Numbered from the stretch's first letter, positions 22,502 through 31,430 are shown. The stretch: 64,000 nt of DNA from Tectiglobus sp965223355 (GCA_965223355.1 CBDCWE010000003.1:1550001-1614000); one strand, 5' to 3'. Program-made: numbers and translations. Notes: generated from the letters alone by a model not told the origin.

Positions 22502-22639
22502 TAGATCATTGTGCTTTAAGTTGGAACCGCTATTGCGGTTCCAACTTAAAGCACAATGATGATCGCCACTTTAGAGGCGAGCAACTTTCTGCCTTTATTC
22601 GGGATCGTTCCGATTCCGAATAAAGGCAGGTCGCTCTAA
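22502..22639 (+). repeat. Palindromic element, copy D (full length)
   Basis: It runs TAGATCATTGTGC to GGTCGCTCTA with both hairpins. The 5' flank CATTTTAGGTGATGCAGACCGC is shared in similar form with copy E, so the repeated unit may be longer at this end. It lies between the SDR gene and the MarR gene. Confidence 0.95.
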
Positions 22640-22740
22640 GCCCAAATTGTGCTCTGAGCTGAAGGCCATTGTCAGGCGCTCCGAACGGAGGTCTCACGCA
22701 GCGCGATCGCGCCGGCAGCGATGATCAAACAGCCAGACGC

Positions 22741-23241
22741 CTACGTCTCATCCGTTCCATGGGAGGCGTCCATTGCGCTCAAATTCTGGAACAGACGGTT
22801 GAGATGGTGCAGCAGGCTGACTTCGTCGTTGAAGGAGAAGCCGGCCAGGGCCTCACTGTAGTAGTCGTGTATCGCTGGCAGTAGACTGCTTTGCCAGAGC
22901 TTACGGCCGCCCGAGGTCAGCCGTATCCGGCGCGAACGCCTATCATCTTCACCGATCGTCCTCTCCAGATGCCCCTGGCTTTCCAAGCGACGGACAACGA
23001 CCGTCATATTCTGTCGCGTCACACCCAGGTAACCGGCAAGATCCCCAACGCTCATGCCGGCCTCGGCTTCGGGTCGCGACAGCGCCCCCAGTACCGCCCA
23101 GTTCTGGGTGGTCATCTGGAATTCGCTGACCGCCCTGGTGCCGGTCTTGTGCATCAGATTTGAACACCGATAGAGAGCGAAGAAAATGCGGTTGGCCAGT
23201 TCCTGTCGCGCATCGCCAACATTGCCCGAATCCTCAGTCAT
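22741..23241 (-). CDS. badR: MarR family regulator, BadR-like
   Basis: 166 residues. The winged-helix MarR core is clear: FQMTTQNWAVLGALS, then MSVGDLAGYLGVTRQNMTVVVRRLE as recognition helix, then GHLERTIGEDDRRSRRIRLT as the wing with the conserved DxRxxxxxLT-like pattern. It is divergent from badH, with a 182-bp shared upstream region containing two palindromes. In Rhodopseudomonas palustris a MarR protein, BadR, regulates the badHI-ali cluster and responds to a CoA intermediate; by position this gene is the equivalent. The function is inferred from context. Confidence 0.72.
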   Translation of the reverse strand: MTEDSGNVGDARQELANRIFFALYRCSNLMHKTGTRAVSEFQMTTQNWAVLGALSRPEAEAGMSVGDLAGYLGVTRQNMTVVVRRLESQGHLERTIGEDDRRSRRIRLTSGGRKLWQSSLLPAIHDYYSEALAGFSFNDEVSLLHHLNRLFQNLSAMDASHGTDET

Positions 23242-23300
23242 GGGTTCTCCGCCTTCATCTCACGGCCAAGTCGTGCGCATCTCTAGCATAAAAATTTACG

Positions 23301-23343
23301 TCAATATATTGACTTATATTTCGACGCATGCAATATATTTGCA
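23301..23343. promoter_or_regulatory. Two palindromic operator candidates between the MarR gene and badH
   Basis: TCAATATATTGA at 23301-23312 is a perfect 12-bp palindrome. TGCAATATATTTGCA at 23329-23343 is an inverted repeat of TGCAA around a 5-bp AT core. Both lie in an AT-rich patch, in the middle of the divergent gene gap, as expected for MarR-type operators and overlapping promoters. Confidence 0.5.
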
Positions 23344-23423
23344 TGGACCGGCAGCGCTGGTGCATGCTGGCGGGCCTCTCCGTTCTTTTCCGGCGTTGTA
23401 GTATGTAGAAAAGGTAGCATTGG

Positions 23424-24191
23424 ATGTACGATTTAGAAGCTCGGACAGCAGTTGTCACTGGCGGCGGTGGGGGCATTGGTAAGGAAATATGTTGTCGTTT
23501 ATCGCAAGGCGGCGGCAACGTTGCCGTGTTCGATTTAAGCGCCGAGGCGGCGGCGACAACTGCCGAACGAATCATCGGCGAAGGCGGCAACGCCAAGCCG
23601 TACAAGGTTGACATCACCGACCTCGCCGGCATCACGGCTGGCATTGCTGCGGTCGAAGTCGACCTCGGTCCTGTCGACATCCTGGTCAATAATGCCGGCT
23701 GGGATGTCTTCAAGCCGTTTCTCAAAACAGAACCGGCGCTCTGGCAGAAGATCATCGACGTCAATCTCACCGGTGCCTTGAACATGCACTTCGCAGTGCT
23801 TCCCGGCATGGCCGAACGTGGCCGCGGCCGCGTCATCAACATCGCCTCCGACGCAGCCCGCGTCGGATCGGCGGGCGAGGCCGTTTATGCCGCCTGCAAG
23901 GCGGGACTGGTTGGTCTGTCCAAGACGCTGGCGCGAGAGCATGCACGCCAGGGCATCACGTTCAACGTCGTCTGCCCGGGACCGACCGAGACCGGCTTGT
24001 TGCAAGGTGTGCTGGATGAGTCCGGCAGCCCGGAAAAACTCGCGGAGGCGTTTCGGCGCGCGATCCCGATGGGCCGCCTCGGTCAGCCGCAGGACCTTGC
24101 CGGTGCCGTAGCATTCTTTGCCAGCGATGAAGCCTCGTTCGTGACCGGTCAGGTGCTGAGCGTTTCCGGCGGCCTCACGATGAGCGGTTAG
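23424..24191 (+). CDS. badH: 2-hydroxycyclohexanecarboxyl-CoA dehydrogenase
   Basis: 255 residues, the same length as R. palustris BadH. Classical SDR features: VTGGGGGIGKE, DILVNNAGWDVFKPF, catalytic Ser in INIASDAARVG, and YAACK as the YxxxK pair. The stretches IASDAARVGSAGEAVYAACK and the ending GQVLSVSGGLTMSG closely resemble BadH rather than generic SDRs. BadH oxidises 2-hydroxycyclohexanecarboxyl-CoA to the 2-keto form with NAD. badI follows on the same strand and supplies the next step. Confidence 0.86.
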   Translation: MYDLEARTAVVTGGGGGIGKEICCRLSQGGGNVAVFDLSAEAAATTAERIIGEGGNAKPYKVDITDLAGITAGIAAVEVDLGPVDILVNNAGWDVFKPFLKTEPALWQKIIDVNLTGALNMHFAVLPGMAERGRGRVINIASDAARVGSAGEAVYAACKAGLVGLSKTLAREHARQGITFNVVCPGPTETGLLQGVLDESGSPEKLAEAFRRAIPMGRLGQPQDLAGAVAFFASDEASFVTGQVLSVSGGLTMSG

Positions 24192-24299
24192 GCCACATGG
24201 CGCGAAGCGGTTGTGACCGACACGGGGCTTGTGAACAACGACAGGGCCACCCGTCAGACTGAGTGACACAACCAACCGACGTTCAACTGGAGTTTTCCC

Positions 24300-25082
24300 A
24301 TGAGCTACGAAGATATCCTCTTTGACGTGCGCAACGGCGCCGCCTGGATCACCATCAACCGCCCCGAAAAATACAACGCATTTCGTGGCCGCACCTGCGA
24401 AGAGTTGATTGACGCCCTCAACAAGGCCGCCTGGGACAATGCGATTGGCGTAATCGTACTCGCTGGCGCTGGCGACAAGGCCTTCTGCACCGGCGGCGAT
24501 CAGTCCGCCCATGAAGGCCAATATGACGGTCGCGGTATGATCGGCCTGCCGATGGAGGACCTGCATTCGATCATCCGCGATGCACCGAAGCCGGTCATTG
24601 CGCGTGTGCAGGGCTTTGCGATCGGCGGCGGTAACGTGCTGTGTACGATTTGTGACTTTACGATCGCGTCAGAAAACGCGGTGTTCGGTCAAGTTGGCCC
24701 GAAAATGGGTTCCGTCGATCCGGGCTTTGGCACCGCGTTCCTCGCGCGTGTCGTCGGTGAGAAGAAAGCGCGGGAGATGTGGTACCTGTGCCGCCGTTAC
24801 TCGGCCCGGGAAGCGCTTCAGATGGGGCTTGTCAACACCGTCGTGCCGGCTGATGAACTGGATGGCGAAGTGCAGCGCTGGTGCGACGAAATCATGGACA
24901 AGAGCCCCACCGCTCTTGCCATCGCCAAGCGATCATTCAACCTCGATAGCGAAGGAATACGTGGGAATGCCTCGTTCGGGATGCAGGCACTGAAGCTTTA
25001 CTATGACACCGAAGAATCCAAGGAAGGCGTGCGCGCGTTCACCGAAAAGCGCAAACCGGACTTCAGAAAATTTGCATCGTAA
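24300..25082 (+). CDS. badI: 2-ketocyclohexanecarboxyl-CoA hydrolase (ring cleaving)
   Basis: 260 residues with GGAG upstream of ATG, the same length as R. palustris BadI. It is a crotonase/MenB-like enzyme: FCTGGDQSAHEG, GFAIGGGNVL (oxyanion-hole region) and QVGPKMGSVDPGFGTAFLARVVGEKKARE are diagnostic. The C-terminus YYDTEESKEGVRAFTEKRKP is also typical of this subgroup. BadI hydrolytically opens the 2-ketocyclohexane ring to pimelyl-CoA, which then goes to beta-oxidation. It is 108 bp downstream of badH. The hydratase BadK and dehydrogenase AliB that produce BadH's substrate are not in this window. Confidence 0.9.
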   Translation: MSYEDILFDVRNGAAWITINRPEKYNAFRGRTCEELIDALNKAAWDNAIGVIVLAGAGDKAFCTGGDQSAHEGQYDGRGMIGLPMEDLHSIIRDAPKPVIARVQGFAIGGGNVLCTICDFTIASENAVFGQVGPKMGSVDPGFGTAFLARVVGEKKAREMWYLCRRYSAREALQMGLVNTVVPADELDGEVQRWCDEIMDKSPTALAIAKRSFNLDSEGIRGNASFGMQALKLYYDTEESKEGVRAFTEKRKPDFRKFAS

Positions 25083-25154
25083 CGGGAACTGTCGCGCGCG
25101 GTCGAAACGAGTGCGGCATACCCGTGCCGTGGTCATCGCTTCAAGGGTGTCATT

Positions 25155-26684
25155 ATGCAGACATTGTCCGAACTATTGAAATCGCAAGCTCGTCATTTCG
25201 CGAACAAGACGTTTCTTGTGTGCGAGGACCGATCCTGGACATACGCCGAATATTACGATCAGGCGGCACGGTTGGCCCAGGTATTGCTCGACCATGGTGT
25301 CGCCAAGGGGGAGCCGGTTTGTCTTTATCTTCCAAGCCGCCCCGAGCTTGCGTTCGCCTATCATGCTTGCCAGTTGATCGGCGCCATCGCGACGCCGATG
25401 AGCGCGATGTATCGATCCAGCGAAATCACCAAAATTGTGCCGCGGACCGCGGCCAACGTTCTCATAACCGACACTGAACGGGCAGTGCACGTGCGCAGTT
25501 GCCGGGAGAGCCTCGCATCCCTGCAACATGTGCTGGTCTTCGGCGGTGATGACCGGGCCCTGCCATTGGAAGACCTGCTCGTGCGTGCCGCCCCCTCCCT
25601 ACCCGAAGATTCAGTGGGGCCGGAGGACGTCGCCGCGCTGTTCTTCACGTCGGGGACCACAGGCGAGCCCAAGGGTGCCATGCAGAACCAGCGCAACATC
25701 CTGGCTGCGATTCGCGGCGGCGAAGTCTACTCCGCTTGCAGATCGGGCAAAGAGGTGTTCTTGGGAATTCTTCCGTTGTTCAATAATTTCGGCACCACCG
25801 TGGTCCTGAACGGCGCGGTCTATAACGGCGGCACGCTTATTCTACGCGAGCGTTGGGATCTCGACGGTGTCATTGCGGATATTGAGCGTCACAAGATCAC
25901 GATCTTTTTTGGAACGCCAACGATGTTCACGTTCTTACTCAACGCTTATGATCGCCAACGCCACGACCTCTCGTCTCTGCGTTTGTGCCTCGCTGGCGGC
26001 GCTGTTCTCGTGCCCTCGCTTGTTGCCGAGTTCGAGAACAAGCTGCGGACTAGACTGATTAACATCTACGGTGCAACCGAGGTGTCCACGTACATTACGG
26101 CTGAGCCGCTGATGGGGCCACGCATCGCCGGATCAGTCGGTCTGCCGATCGGCAATGCAACGATCACGGTTGTCGACGATGACGGCCGCCCGGCAGACCG
26201 TGGCAAGACTGGCGAGATCGCCGTTGCCGGCGATACGGTCGGCCCCGGCTACTGGCAGGACCCCGAGGCCTCGGATGAAGCGTTCCGCGATGGCGCGTGG
26301 CTCAGCGGAGACATCGGCTTCATCGACGATTTCGACCATCTCCACATCATCGACCGCAAGAAGGACGTTATCATTTCGGGGGGCTACAACATCTATCCGC
26401 TCGAAGTGGAGGACGTCCTCTACCGGCGTGATGATGTCGCCTTGTGCGCCCTCATTGGTGCTCCTGATGCGGACCGAGGCGAAATACCCGTTGCCTACGT
26501 CGTGCCTGCCGCAGGCACGTCTGCGAGCGCGGAGGAGTTGATCGCATATTGTCGCGAACACCTCGCCGCATACAAGGCACCGCGCCGGGTGGTTTTCAAG
26601 GATACCCTGCCACTCGGCCCGACCGGCAAGATCCTCAAAAAGGAGCTCCGCGAAATGGTAACCGAAAACGGGCGCTGCTCGTGA
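25155..26684 (+). CDS. AMP-forming acyl-CoA ligase
   Basis: 509 residues. It has the adenylate-forming signatures: P-loop-like FFTSGTTGEPKGAMQN, the GATE motif in NIYGATEVST, the SGDIGFIDDFDH region and the C-terminal catalytic lysine motif PLGPTGKILKKEL. It activates a carboxylic acid to its CoA ester using ATP. Its place downstream of badHI suggests a cyclohexanecarboxylate-type or dicarboxylate substrate, but residues alone cannot tell. The stop overlaps the next start (GTGA). Confidence 0.87.
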   Translation: MQTLSELLKSQARHFANKTFLVCEDRSWTYAEYYDQAARLAQVLLDHGVAKGEPVCLYLPSRPELAFAYHACQLIGAIATPMSAMYRSSEITKIVPRTAANVLITDTERAVHVRSCRESLASLQHVLVFGGDDRALPLEDLLVRAAPSLPEDSVGPEDVAALFFTSGTTGEPKGAMQNQRNILAAIRGGEVYSACRSGKEVFLGILPLFNNFGTTVVLNGAVYNGGTLILRERWDLDGVIADIERHKITIFFGTPTMFTFLLNAYDRQRHDLSSLRLCLAGGAVLVPSLVAEFENKLRTRLINIYGATEVSTYITAEPLMGPRIAGSVGLPIGNATITVVDDDGRPADRGKTGEIAVAGDTVGPGYWQDPEASDEAFRDGAWLSGDIGFIDDFDHLHIIDRKKDVIISGGYNIYPLEVEDVLYRRDDVALCALIGAPDADRGEIPVAYVVPAAGTSASAEELIAYCREHLAAYKAPRRVVFKDTLPLGPTGKILKKELREMVTENGRCS

Positions 26685-27439
26685 GACTTGCCAACAAAAT
26701 TGCCTTGATTACCGGCGCCGGCGGCCCGATGGGAAGGGCCATTGCGCAGAAATTCGCACGTGAAAGTGCGAGTTTGGTGCTGACAGATATATCCGGTGCC
26801 CGGCTCAATCAATCGTTTGAAGATGTCAGTGCCGCGCATCCGCAATGTCAGGTCATTCAGCAGCGTGCCAATGGGATCGATGCACACGAAGCAGCCGAGG
26901 TCGGTGACCGCGCATTGGAGCATTTTGGCAGGGTTGACATCCTGGTCAATGTCGTCGGCGGCATACGCTCGAAACAGCTCTATACGCCTTTTCTGGAGAT
27001 GACTGAAGAGCAATGGGACGACACCTTCGCGCTAAACCTGAAGAGCGGGTTCCATCTGATAAAGAAACTCGCCCCGGGCATGCTCGAACGCGCCTACGGC
27101 AAGATCGTCAATATTTCGTCGGTGGTCTTTGCCGGTGAACCGGGGCAATGCGATTATGCGGCCGCGAAGGCAGCCGTTGCGTCCTGGACCCGCAGTCTTG
27201 CTGGCGAATTTGCCCCCAATGTCAATGTCAACTGCATCGCGCCGGGTGTGATCCGTACTTCGGTCACCGAGCGCCTCGACGCGCAAGATGCTGAGCGTCT
27301 GACGGTGGCTTCGTTCCTCAAGCGGTTCGGTGAGGCACGCGAGATCGCCGACGTCGCCTGTTTTCTTGCGAGTGACGAAGCATCTTTTGTCACCGGTGAG
27401 ATCATTGCCGTATCCGGTGGCAATCACCCGAGCCTTTAG
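26681..27439 (+). CDS. Short-chain dehydrogenase/reductase in the bad-like cluster
   Basis: 252 residues from GTG 26681, which overlaps the ligase stop by 4 bp; the longer frame starting at 26549 runs inside the ligase gene and has no SDR content. Motifs: TGAGGPMGRA (in place of the more usual TGxxxGIG, the third Gly being replaced by Met-Gly), VDILVNVVGG (the usual NNAG is NVVG), catalytic Ser in IVNISSVV and YAAAK. The ending TGEIIAVSGGNHP is normal. The NNAG-to-NVVG change is known in some SDR subfamilies. It probably acts on a CoA thioester or ring intermediate of the same pathway. Confidence 0.85.
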   Translation: MRLANKIALITGAGGPMGRAIAQKFARESASLVLTDISGARLNQSFEDVSAAHPQCQVIQQRANGIDAHEAAEVGDRALEHFGRVDILVNVVGGIRSKQLYTPFLEMTEEQWDDTFALNLKSGFHLIKKLAPGMLERAYGKIVNISSVVFAGEPGQCDYAAAKAAVASWTRSLAGEFAPNVNVNCIAPGVIRTSVTERLDAQDAERLTVASFLKRFGEAREIADVACFLASDEASFVTGEIIAVSGGNHPSL

Positions 27440-27502
27440 ATCATTTCCGCCGTTCAAGCAGGTCCGCGGGATGGTTCGGGCTCAGCCTGACAGGCGATAA
27501 CG

Positions 27503-27572
27503 AACCTCAGATCAAATCAGAGGTGTGTCGAAGGGCGCGACCCTTTGCAAACCTCTGACTTGATCAGAGGTT
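27503..27572. repeat. Palindrome of a different family, 3' of the bad cluster
   Basis: AACCTCAGATCAAATCAGAGGT and, 24 bp later, a related segment ending ACTTGATCAGAGGTT form a near-perfect inverted pair around GGGCGCGACCC. It lies between two convergent genes, so it may act as a terminator. The following bases (ATTGAGACCACTAG) also precede palindromic copy E. Confidence 0.7.
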
Positions 27573-27590
27573 GCCTAGTGATTGAGACCA

Positions 27591-29216
27591 CTAGTTGCCA
27601 CTTTCCCCATCCCGGATTGCTGCCTCGATGTCATTGTGATCCCAGAAGCCGATCAAAATACCACGCTTGAACTCGCCTCCGGCTCGCGCTGCAATCTGTT
27701 GGTCGGTTGCCGTCACCCGCGCCTTGGGCTTGCGCGACCACGTGAAAATGACGTCGCGCAGGCGGTCCCGCTCGCTTTCATAAGCCGGATCTGTGCCGAG
27801 GTCCGTGAACTCGTTGGGATCGGTTTCAAGATCGTACAGCATGGGATCCATGCCCTCGACATGGATATATTTCCAGCGCCCGTCGAACGCCATGATCAAT
27901 TTGCAATCGGGTATCGGTTGGCCGAGAATGCGTCGAGCCCGACGCACGGCATAATCGTATTCGGCGATGACCGCATGCCGGGTTAATCTGTATTGCGGGC
28001 TGCGCAAGGCCGGCAGCAGCGAGATGCCTTCCAAGATATTGTCGCGCACTTTGCCGCCGGCAAACTCAACGAACGTCGGGACCAAATCGATGGACTCGAC
28101 CAAATCACGGTTGATGCTGCCGCGCGTTGCATCGGCCTCGGGCGAGGGATCGTAGACGATCAACGGCGCCTTGACCGAGACCTCGTGAAACATCTCCTTT
28201 TCCCCGAGCCAGTGATCGCCGAGATAATCACCGTGATCGGAGGTGAAAACGATCATCGTATTTTCGAACAACCGGCGCTGATCGAGAAACCTCCAGAGGC
28301 GGCCGAGTTGATCGTCGATCTGCTTGATGAGGCCCATGTAGGCGGGAATGACGTGCTCGCGCACGCCATCGCGGGCAAAGACCTGCGAGAAGCGATGCTG
28401 GTGATAGGCCTTGAGCAACGGATGGGCGGTATCGCGCTCAGCGGCGCTGCGTACGACCGGAATGACGTGCGCGGCGGTGTACATATTGTGGTAGGGCGCC
28501 GGCACGATGTAGGGCCAATGCGGCTTGATGTAGGACAGGTGCAGACACCAGGGCTGATCGCCGGCTGCATCAATGAATTCCATCGCGCGCGTGGTCGCGT
28601 AGGGCGTTTCGGAGTGTTCGTCCGGCACGCGGGCGGGTTTGTCTGCATGTTCGAGGAGCCAGCCGGAAAGGATCTCCCCGTCGTCGCCCTCAGCCGCGTT
28701 GGCCCATTGTTCCCACGGGTTCGGGCCGCCAAACTGAAGACCGCGCAGGTAGTCGTTATAGTGCGTTGGCGGATGGCCGTAGCCATCCGGGTGGAGACCG
28801 TCGAGCCGGTCCCATGGCTCGAAGCCGCATTCCGACTGCAGCACACCGATGGTCGAGTTCGGATCGATGCCGAGGCGCTTTAGACCTTCGGCATCGGCCT
28901 CCATGTGGGTCTTCCCGCACAGCGCGGTGCGCAGGCCGAGTTCGCGCAAATGATCACCCATGGTCCACTCACCGACACGCAGCGGTATGCCGTTCCAGGT
29001 CGAACCATGCGAGCGCACGTAGCGGCCGGTGTAAAAGCACATCCGTGACGGCCCGCAAATCGGCGAGTTGACATAGGCGCGATCGAAACGAACGCCGCGC
29101 GATGCCAGCCAGTCGATGTTCGGCGTTGCAAGATGCGGATGGCCGGTACAGCTCAGATAGTCGAAGCGCAACTGATCGCACATGATGAACAGGATGTTCG
29201 CTCGTTCGCCGGCCAT
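27591..29216 (-). CDS. Sulfatase-superfamily hydrolase (arylsulfatase/phosphonate monoester hydrolase-like)
   Basis: 541 residues from ATG 29216. The alkaline-phosphatase-superfamily core is clear: the first metal-binding segment NILFIMCDQLRFDYL with its Asp, the sulfatase signature NSPICGPSRMCFYTGR in which Cys (CxPSR) would be matured to formylglycine, and IVFTSDHGDYLGDHWLGEKE with the second metal-site residues. The overall pattern LHLSYIKPHWPYIVPAPYHNMY and ESIDLVPTFVEFAGG resembles phosphonate monoester hydrolases and related arylsulfatases of rhizobia. It probably cleaves sulfate or phosphonate esters. No signal peptide is seen, so it should be cytoplasmic. A formylglycine-generating enzyme is not encoded in the window. 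Confidence 0.9.
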   Translation of the reverse strand: MAGERANILFIMCDQLRFDYLSCTGHPHLATPNIDWLASRGVRFDRAYVNSPICGPSRMCFYTGRYVRSHGSTWNGIPLRVGEWTMGDHLRELGLRTALCGKTHMEADAEGLKRLGIDPNSTIGVLQSECGFEPWDRLDGLHPDGYGHPPTHYNDYLRGLQFGGPNPWEQWANAAEGDDGEILSGWLLEHADKPARVPDEHSETPYATTRAMEFIDAAGDQPWCLHLSYIKPHWPYIVPAPYHNMYTAAHVIPVVRSAAERDTAHPLLKAYHQHRFSQVFARDGVREHVIPAYMGLIKQIDDQLGRLWRFLDQRRLFENTMIVFTSDHGDYLGDHWLGEKEMFHEVSVKAPLIVYDPSPEADATRGSINRDLVESIDLVPTFVEFAGGKVRDNILEGISLLPALRSPQYRLTRHAVIAEYDYAVRRARRILGQPIPDCKLIMAFDGRWKYIHVEGMDPMLYDLETDPNEFTDLGTDPAYESERDRLRDVIFTWSRKPKARVTATDQQIAARAGGEFKRGILIGFWDHNDIEAAIRDGESGN

Positions 29217-29334
29217 GGTTGTGATGCCTTGCCTCCATGCTTGCGCCCTGGCTTGAATGCCGGACGGCAGTGTGCAACGGACGTGGTGATGCGCGCAACA
29301 TCGCGGTGGCGCACCGCACGACAACGGGGAACCT

Positions 29335-29730
29335 ATGACGCCAGCCGACGGCGCACCGCTTGAAGGTTTCACGCTCTACGATCCCGAGGACCCGTTCGAA
29401 ATGCACGCCGGCCCGTTCTACTGGCGGACGGCGGATGGCGGCGGACATCAATTCGTCATGCTCGCCGAGGCGCGCCACTGCAATCGCCAGGGTATTCTCC
29501 ATGGCGCCAGCATGGTTACGATGATCGACCTCGCCCTGACCGCCACCGCCAAGGACGTGCTGGAAGACCGTTACGTCACGGTGTCGCTCAATTCGCAGTT
29601 TGTCGCCGCCGGCAACCAGGGCAGCGCACCGGAGGCGCTCAGATTTGGTCTGGTGCCGGCGTTGCGGCGGCCTTATGATGCGCCAGCATCACCCATCGCG
29701 CCTTGGCACAGACCAAATCTGAGCGTCTGA
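29335..29730 (+). pseudogene. PaaI/hotdog-fold thioesterase, truncated by a palindromic repeat
   Basis: 131 residues are open but only about the first 95 look like a hotdog thioesterase: GPFYWRTADGG, then GILHGASMVTMIDLALTATA (the catalytic-loop HGG-like pattern is HGA here) and YVTVSLNSQFVAAGNQG. After residue about 98 the frame enters an inverted repeat (29634-29726) and encodes unrelated sequence; the normal C-terminal third, including the last beta strands, is missing. It is therefore probably nonfunctional. It is divergent from the sulfatase gene. Confidence 0.75.
29634..29726. repeat. 93-bp palindromic element with roughly 20-bp terminal inverted repeats
   Basis: The left end GCGCTCAGATTTGGTCTG and right end CAGACCAAATCTGAGCG are reverse complements apart from one base next to the inner end. 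Between them are about 47 bp. It interrupts the thioesterase gene and is followed directly by palindromic copy E, so two elements sit back to back. Confidence 0.85.
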
Positions 29731-29758
29731 ATGCGCCATTTTAGGTGATTGAGACCAC

Positions 29759-29895
29759 TAGATCATCGTGCTTTAAGTTGGAATCGCTATTGCGGTTCCA
29801 ACTTAAAGCACAAAGATGATCGCCACTTTAGAGGCGAGCAACTTTCTGCCTTTATTCAGGATCGTTCCGATTCCGAATAAAGGCAGGTTGCTCTA
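29759..29895 (+). repeat. Palindromic element, copy E (full length)
   Basis: TAGATCATCGTGC to GGTTGCTCTA with both hairpins. Its end lies 7 bp before the start codon of the MFS gene, so any native ribosome site there has been displaced or is supplied by the element. Confidence 0.95.
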
Positions 29896-29902
29896 GTTCG
29901 TC

Positions 29903-31102
29903 ATGCGTCACCCAGTCTTCGCATTCATGCTTGTCGGACATTTCCTGTTCCATGCCCTGTTCTCTAGCTACTTTATGATTATCCTGGCCATTCAGGTCGC
30001 ATGGGGAGTCGGATACGGCGAACTCGTTTCTGCATGGACATTGGCAGCGGCAATACTTGGCATAGCAGGGCCGTTTGCTGGCTTCTTGGCCGATCGGCTG
30101 GGCGAGAGAATTCTCATGCTGTTGTTCTTTTTCGGCGTATCAGCAGCGTCCTTGATCGTGGCCTACTCGGAAACCGTATTTGACCTCGCAGTCACGCTGT
30201 CAATTCTTGCATTGTTCGGTTCTATTTATCACCCTGTTGGCATCCCTTGGGCATTGCGCACATCGGCGCGTGAAGGGATTGCCGCCGGATGGCTTGGTAT
30301 TGCAGGAAGTCTCGGAGTTTCCGCCTCGCCGTTGCTGGTGAGTGTCTTGCTATCGCTGCACAACGATTGGCGAGCTATCTACTGGTACTATGCAGTTTGT
30401 TTTTTGATTGCAGGCGTTGCGCTGTTAGCCACGCCAACATTGGACGATCCGAGAACAAATCGTAGTCCAGAAGCCAAACACATCAAAGGATCGCCGGTTA
30501 TCTGGGTTTTTGTATTCGTGTCGCTGGCAATGTTCTTCGTTTCGGTGTCTTACAATGCCATATCGGCGTATCTGCCAAAATACGTTGCAAGCGTGATCTT
30601 TCCCGAGAGCGTGAGTATCAGCGATACCAGCATTATTGTGTCTGTGATCTTCTTAATTGCCGCCTCCGGCCAATGGGTTGCAGGCAAGATGATCGATAGC
30701 TGGGGTTCGCTCTATGTGTTCACTTGGACACTTGGCCTTAAGGCAATCGTACTGATTGCACTCAGTGCGGCAGATCAGTGGGTCGCTCTATGGCTATGCG
30801 TCGGATTGTTTTTTTTGTTTGATATGGGCTCACCATCCGAAGCTGTGCTGATATCCGAGAACGCGCCACCTGATCATCGAAACTTCATGTTTGGCGTCAG
30901 GAACTCATTCTCTGTGCTCGCAGCTCCGATCGGCGTTTCTCTGCTCGCGCAATTGGGTGCTGAACAAGATGCATCTCAAAACTCATTGTTCTTTCTGATC
31001 TTCGCGGGGTGTCTCGTAAGCACGTGTATTCCGTTGATTTGGTTGGCGCGCAGGCGTCGCGGTCAAGTTGCTACGGCTGAACGTAAAAAAATCGGTCCAT
31101 AG
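29903..31102 (+). CDS. Major facilitator superfamily transporter
   Basis: 399 residues with about 12 hydrophobic segments in two blocks of six separated by a polar loop near residue 190-200 (TNRSPEAKHIKG). GFLADRLGERIL after TM2 is a good loop 2-3 signature. It should be an inner-membrane transporter of small solutes; the substrate is unknown. Its sequence is visibly richer in AT than its neighbours, hinting at separate ancestry. The start ATG is only 7 bp after palindromic copy E with no convincing Shine-Dalgarno sequence, so expression may be poor or another start used. Confidence 0.82.
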   Translation: MRHPVFAFMLVGHFLFHALFSSYFMIILAIQVAWGVGYGELVSAWTLAAAILGIAGPFAGFLADRLGERILMLLFFFGVSAASLIVAYSETVFDLAVTLSILALFGSIYHPVGIPWALRTSAREGIAAGWLGIAGSLGVSASPLLVSVLLSLHNDWRAIYWYYAVCFLIAGVALLATPTLDDPRTNRSPEAKHIKGSPVIWVFVFVSLAMFFVSVSYNAISAYLPKYVASVIFPESVSISDTSIIVSVIFLIAASGQWVAGKMIDSWGSLYVFTWTLGLKAIVLIALSAADQWVALWLCVGLFFLFDMGSPSEAVLISENAPPDHRNFMFGVRNSFSVLAAPIGVSLLAQLGAEQDASQNSLFFLIFAGCLVSTCIPLIWLARRRRGQVATAERKKIGP

Positions 31103-31206
31103 CGCCGTGACTGGCGCTGACCATGATATCTGCCGTCGGGATGATGTCGATCGCACACGGCGTGATCAGGCCCCGTCGCGTGGTGCAACAGCGGTTTGGG
31201 CGCGCT

Positions 31207-31430
31207 TCGGCGCAAAGGCTGGCACAACGGGATCGCGCACGAGCAAATCGCCGGCCCTCGTCGCAGCGCGCTTCAACGGCAATTTGAAGACCAATTACCA
31301 GGCATCGATCGAACCCGGTAGACGACCAAACGTTGCTATTACCGCAGCGAAGCGAAGCGAAAACTCATCGCCCCCGCCAACGCGCTGTTGTGCGATAATC
31401 GAAAATGGCCGCCTGTCGCCCCTTGACCAA
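31207..31430 (+). pseudogene. IS110-family transposase, C-terminal remnant
   Basis: LVAARFNGNLKTNYQASIEP followed by GRRPNVAITAAKR corresponds to the end of an IS110-type transposase. A small GCGAA duplication shifts the frame, after which the second frame gives KLIAPANALLCDNRKWR, the typical IS110 ending. No start or upstream part is present, so it is a decayed remnant. Confidence 0.7.

Noticed and set aside
23535..24566. 343-codon minus-strand ORF across badH and badI
   Set aside because: It is an antisense shadow of two clearly recognised genes.
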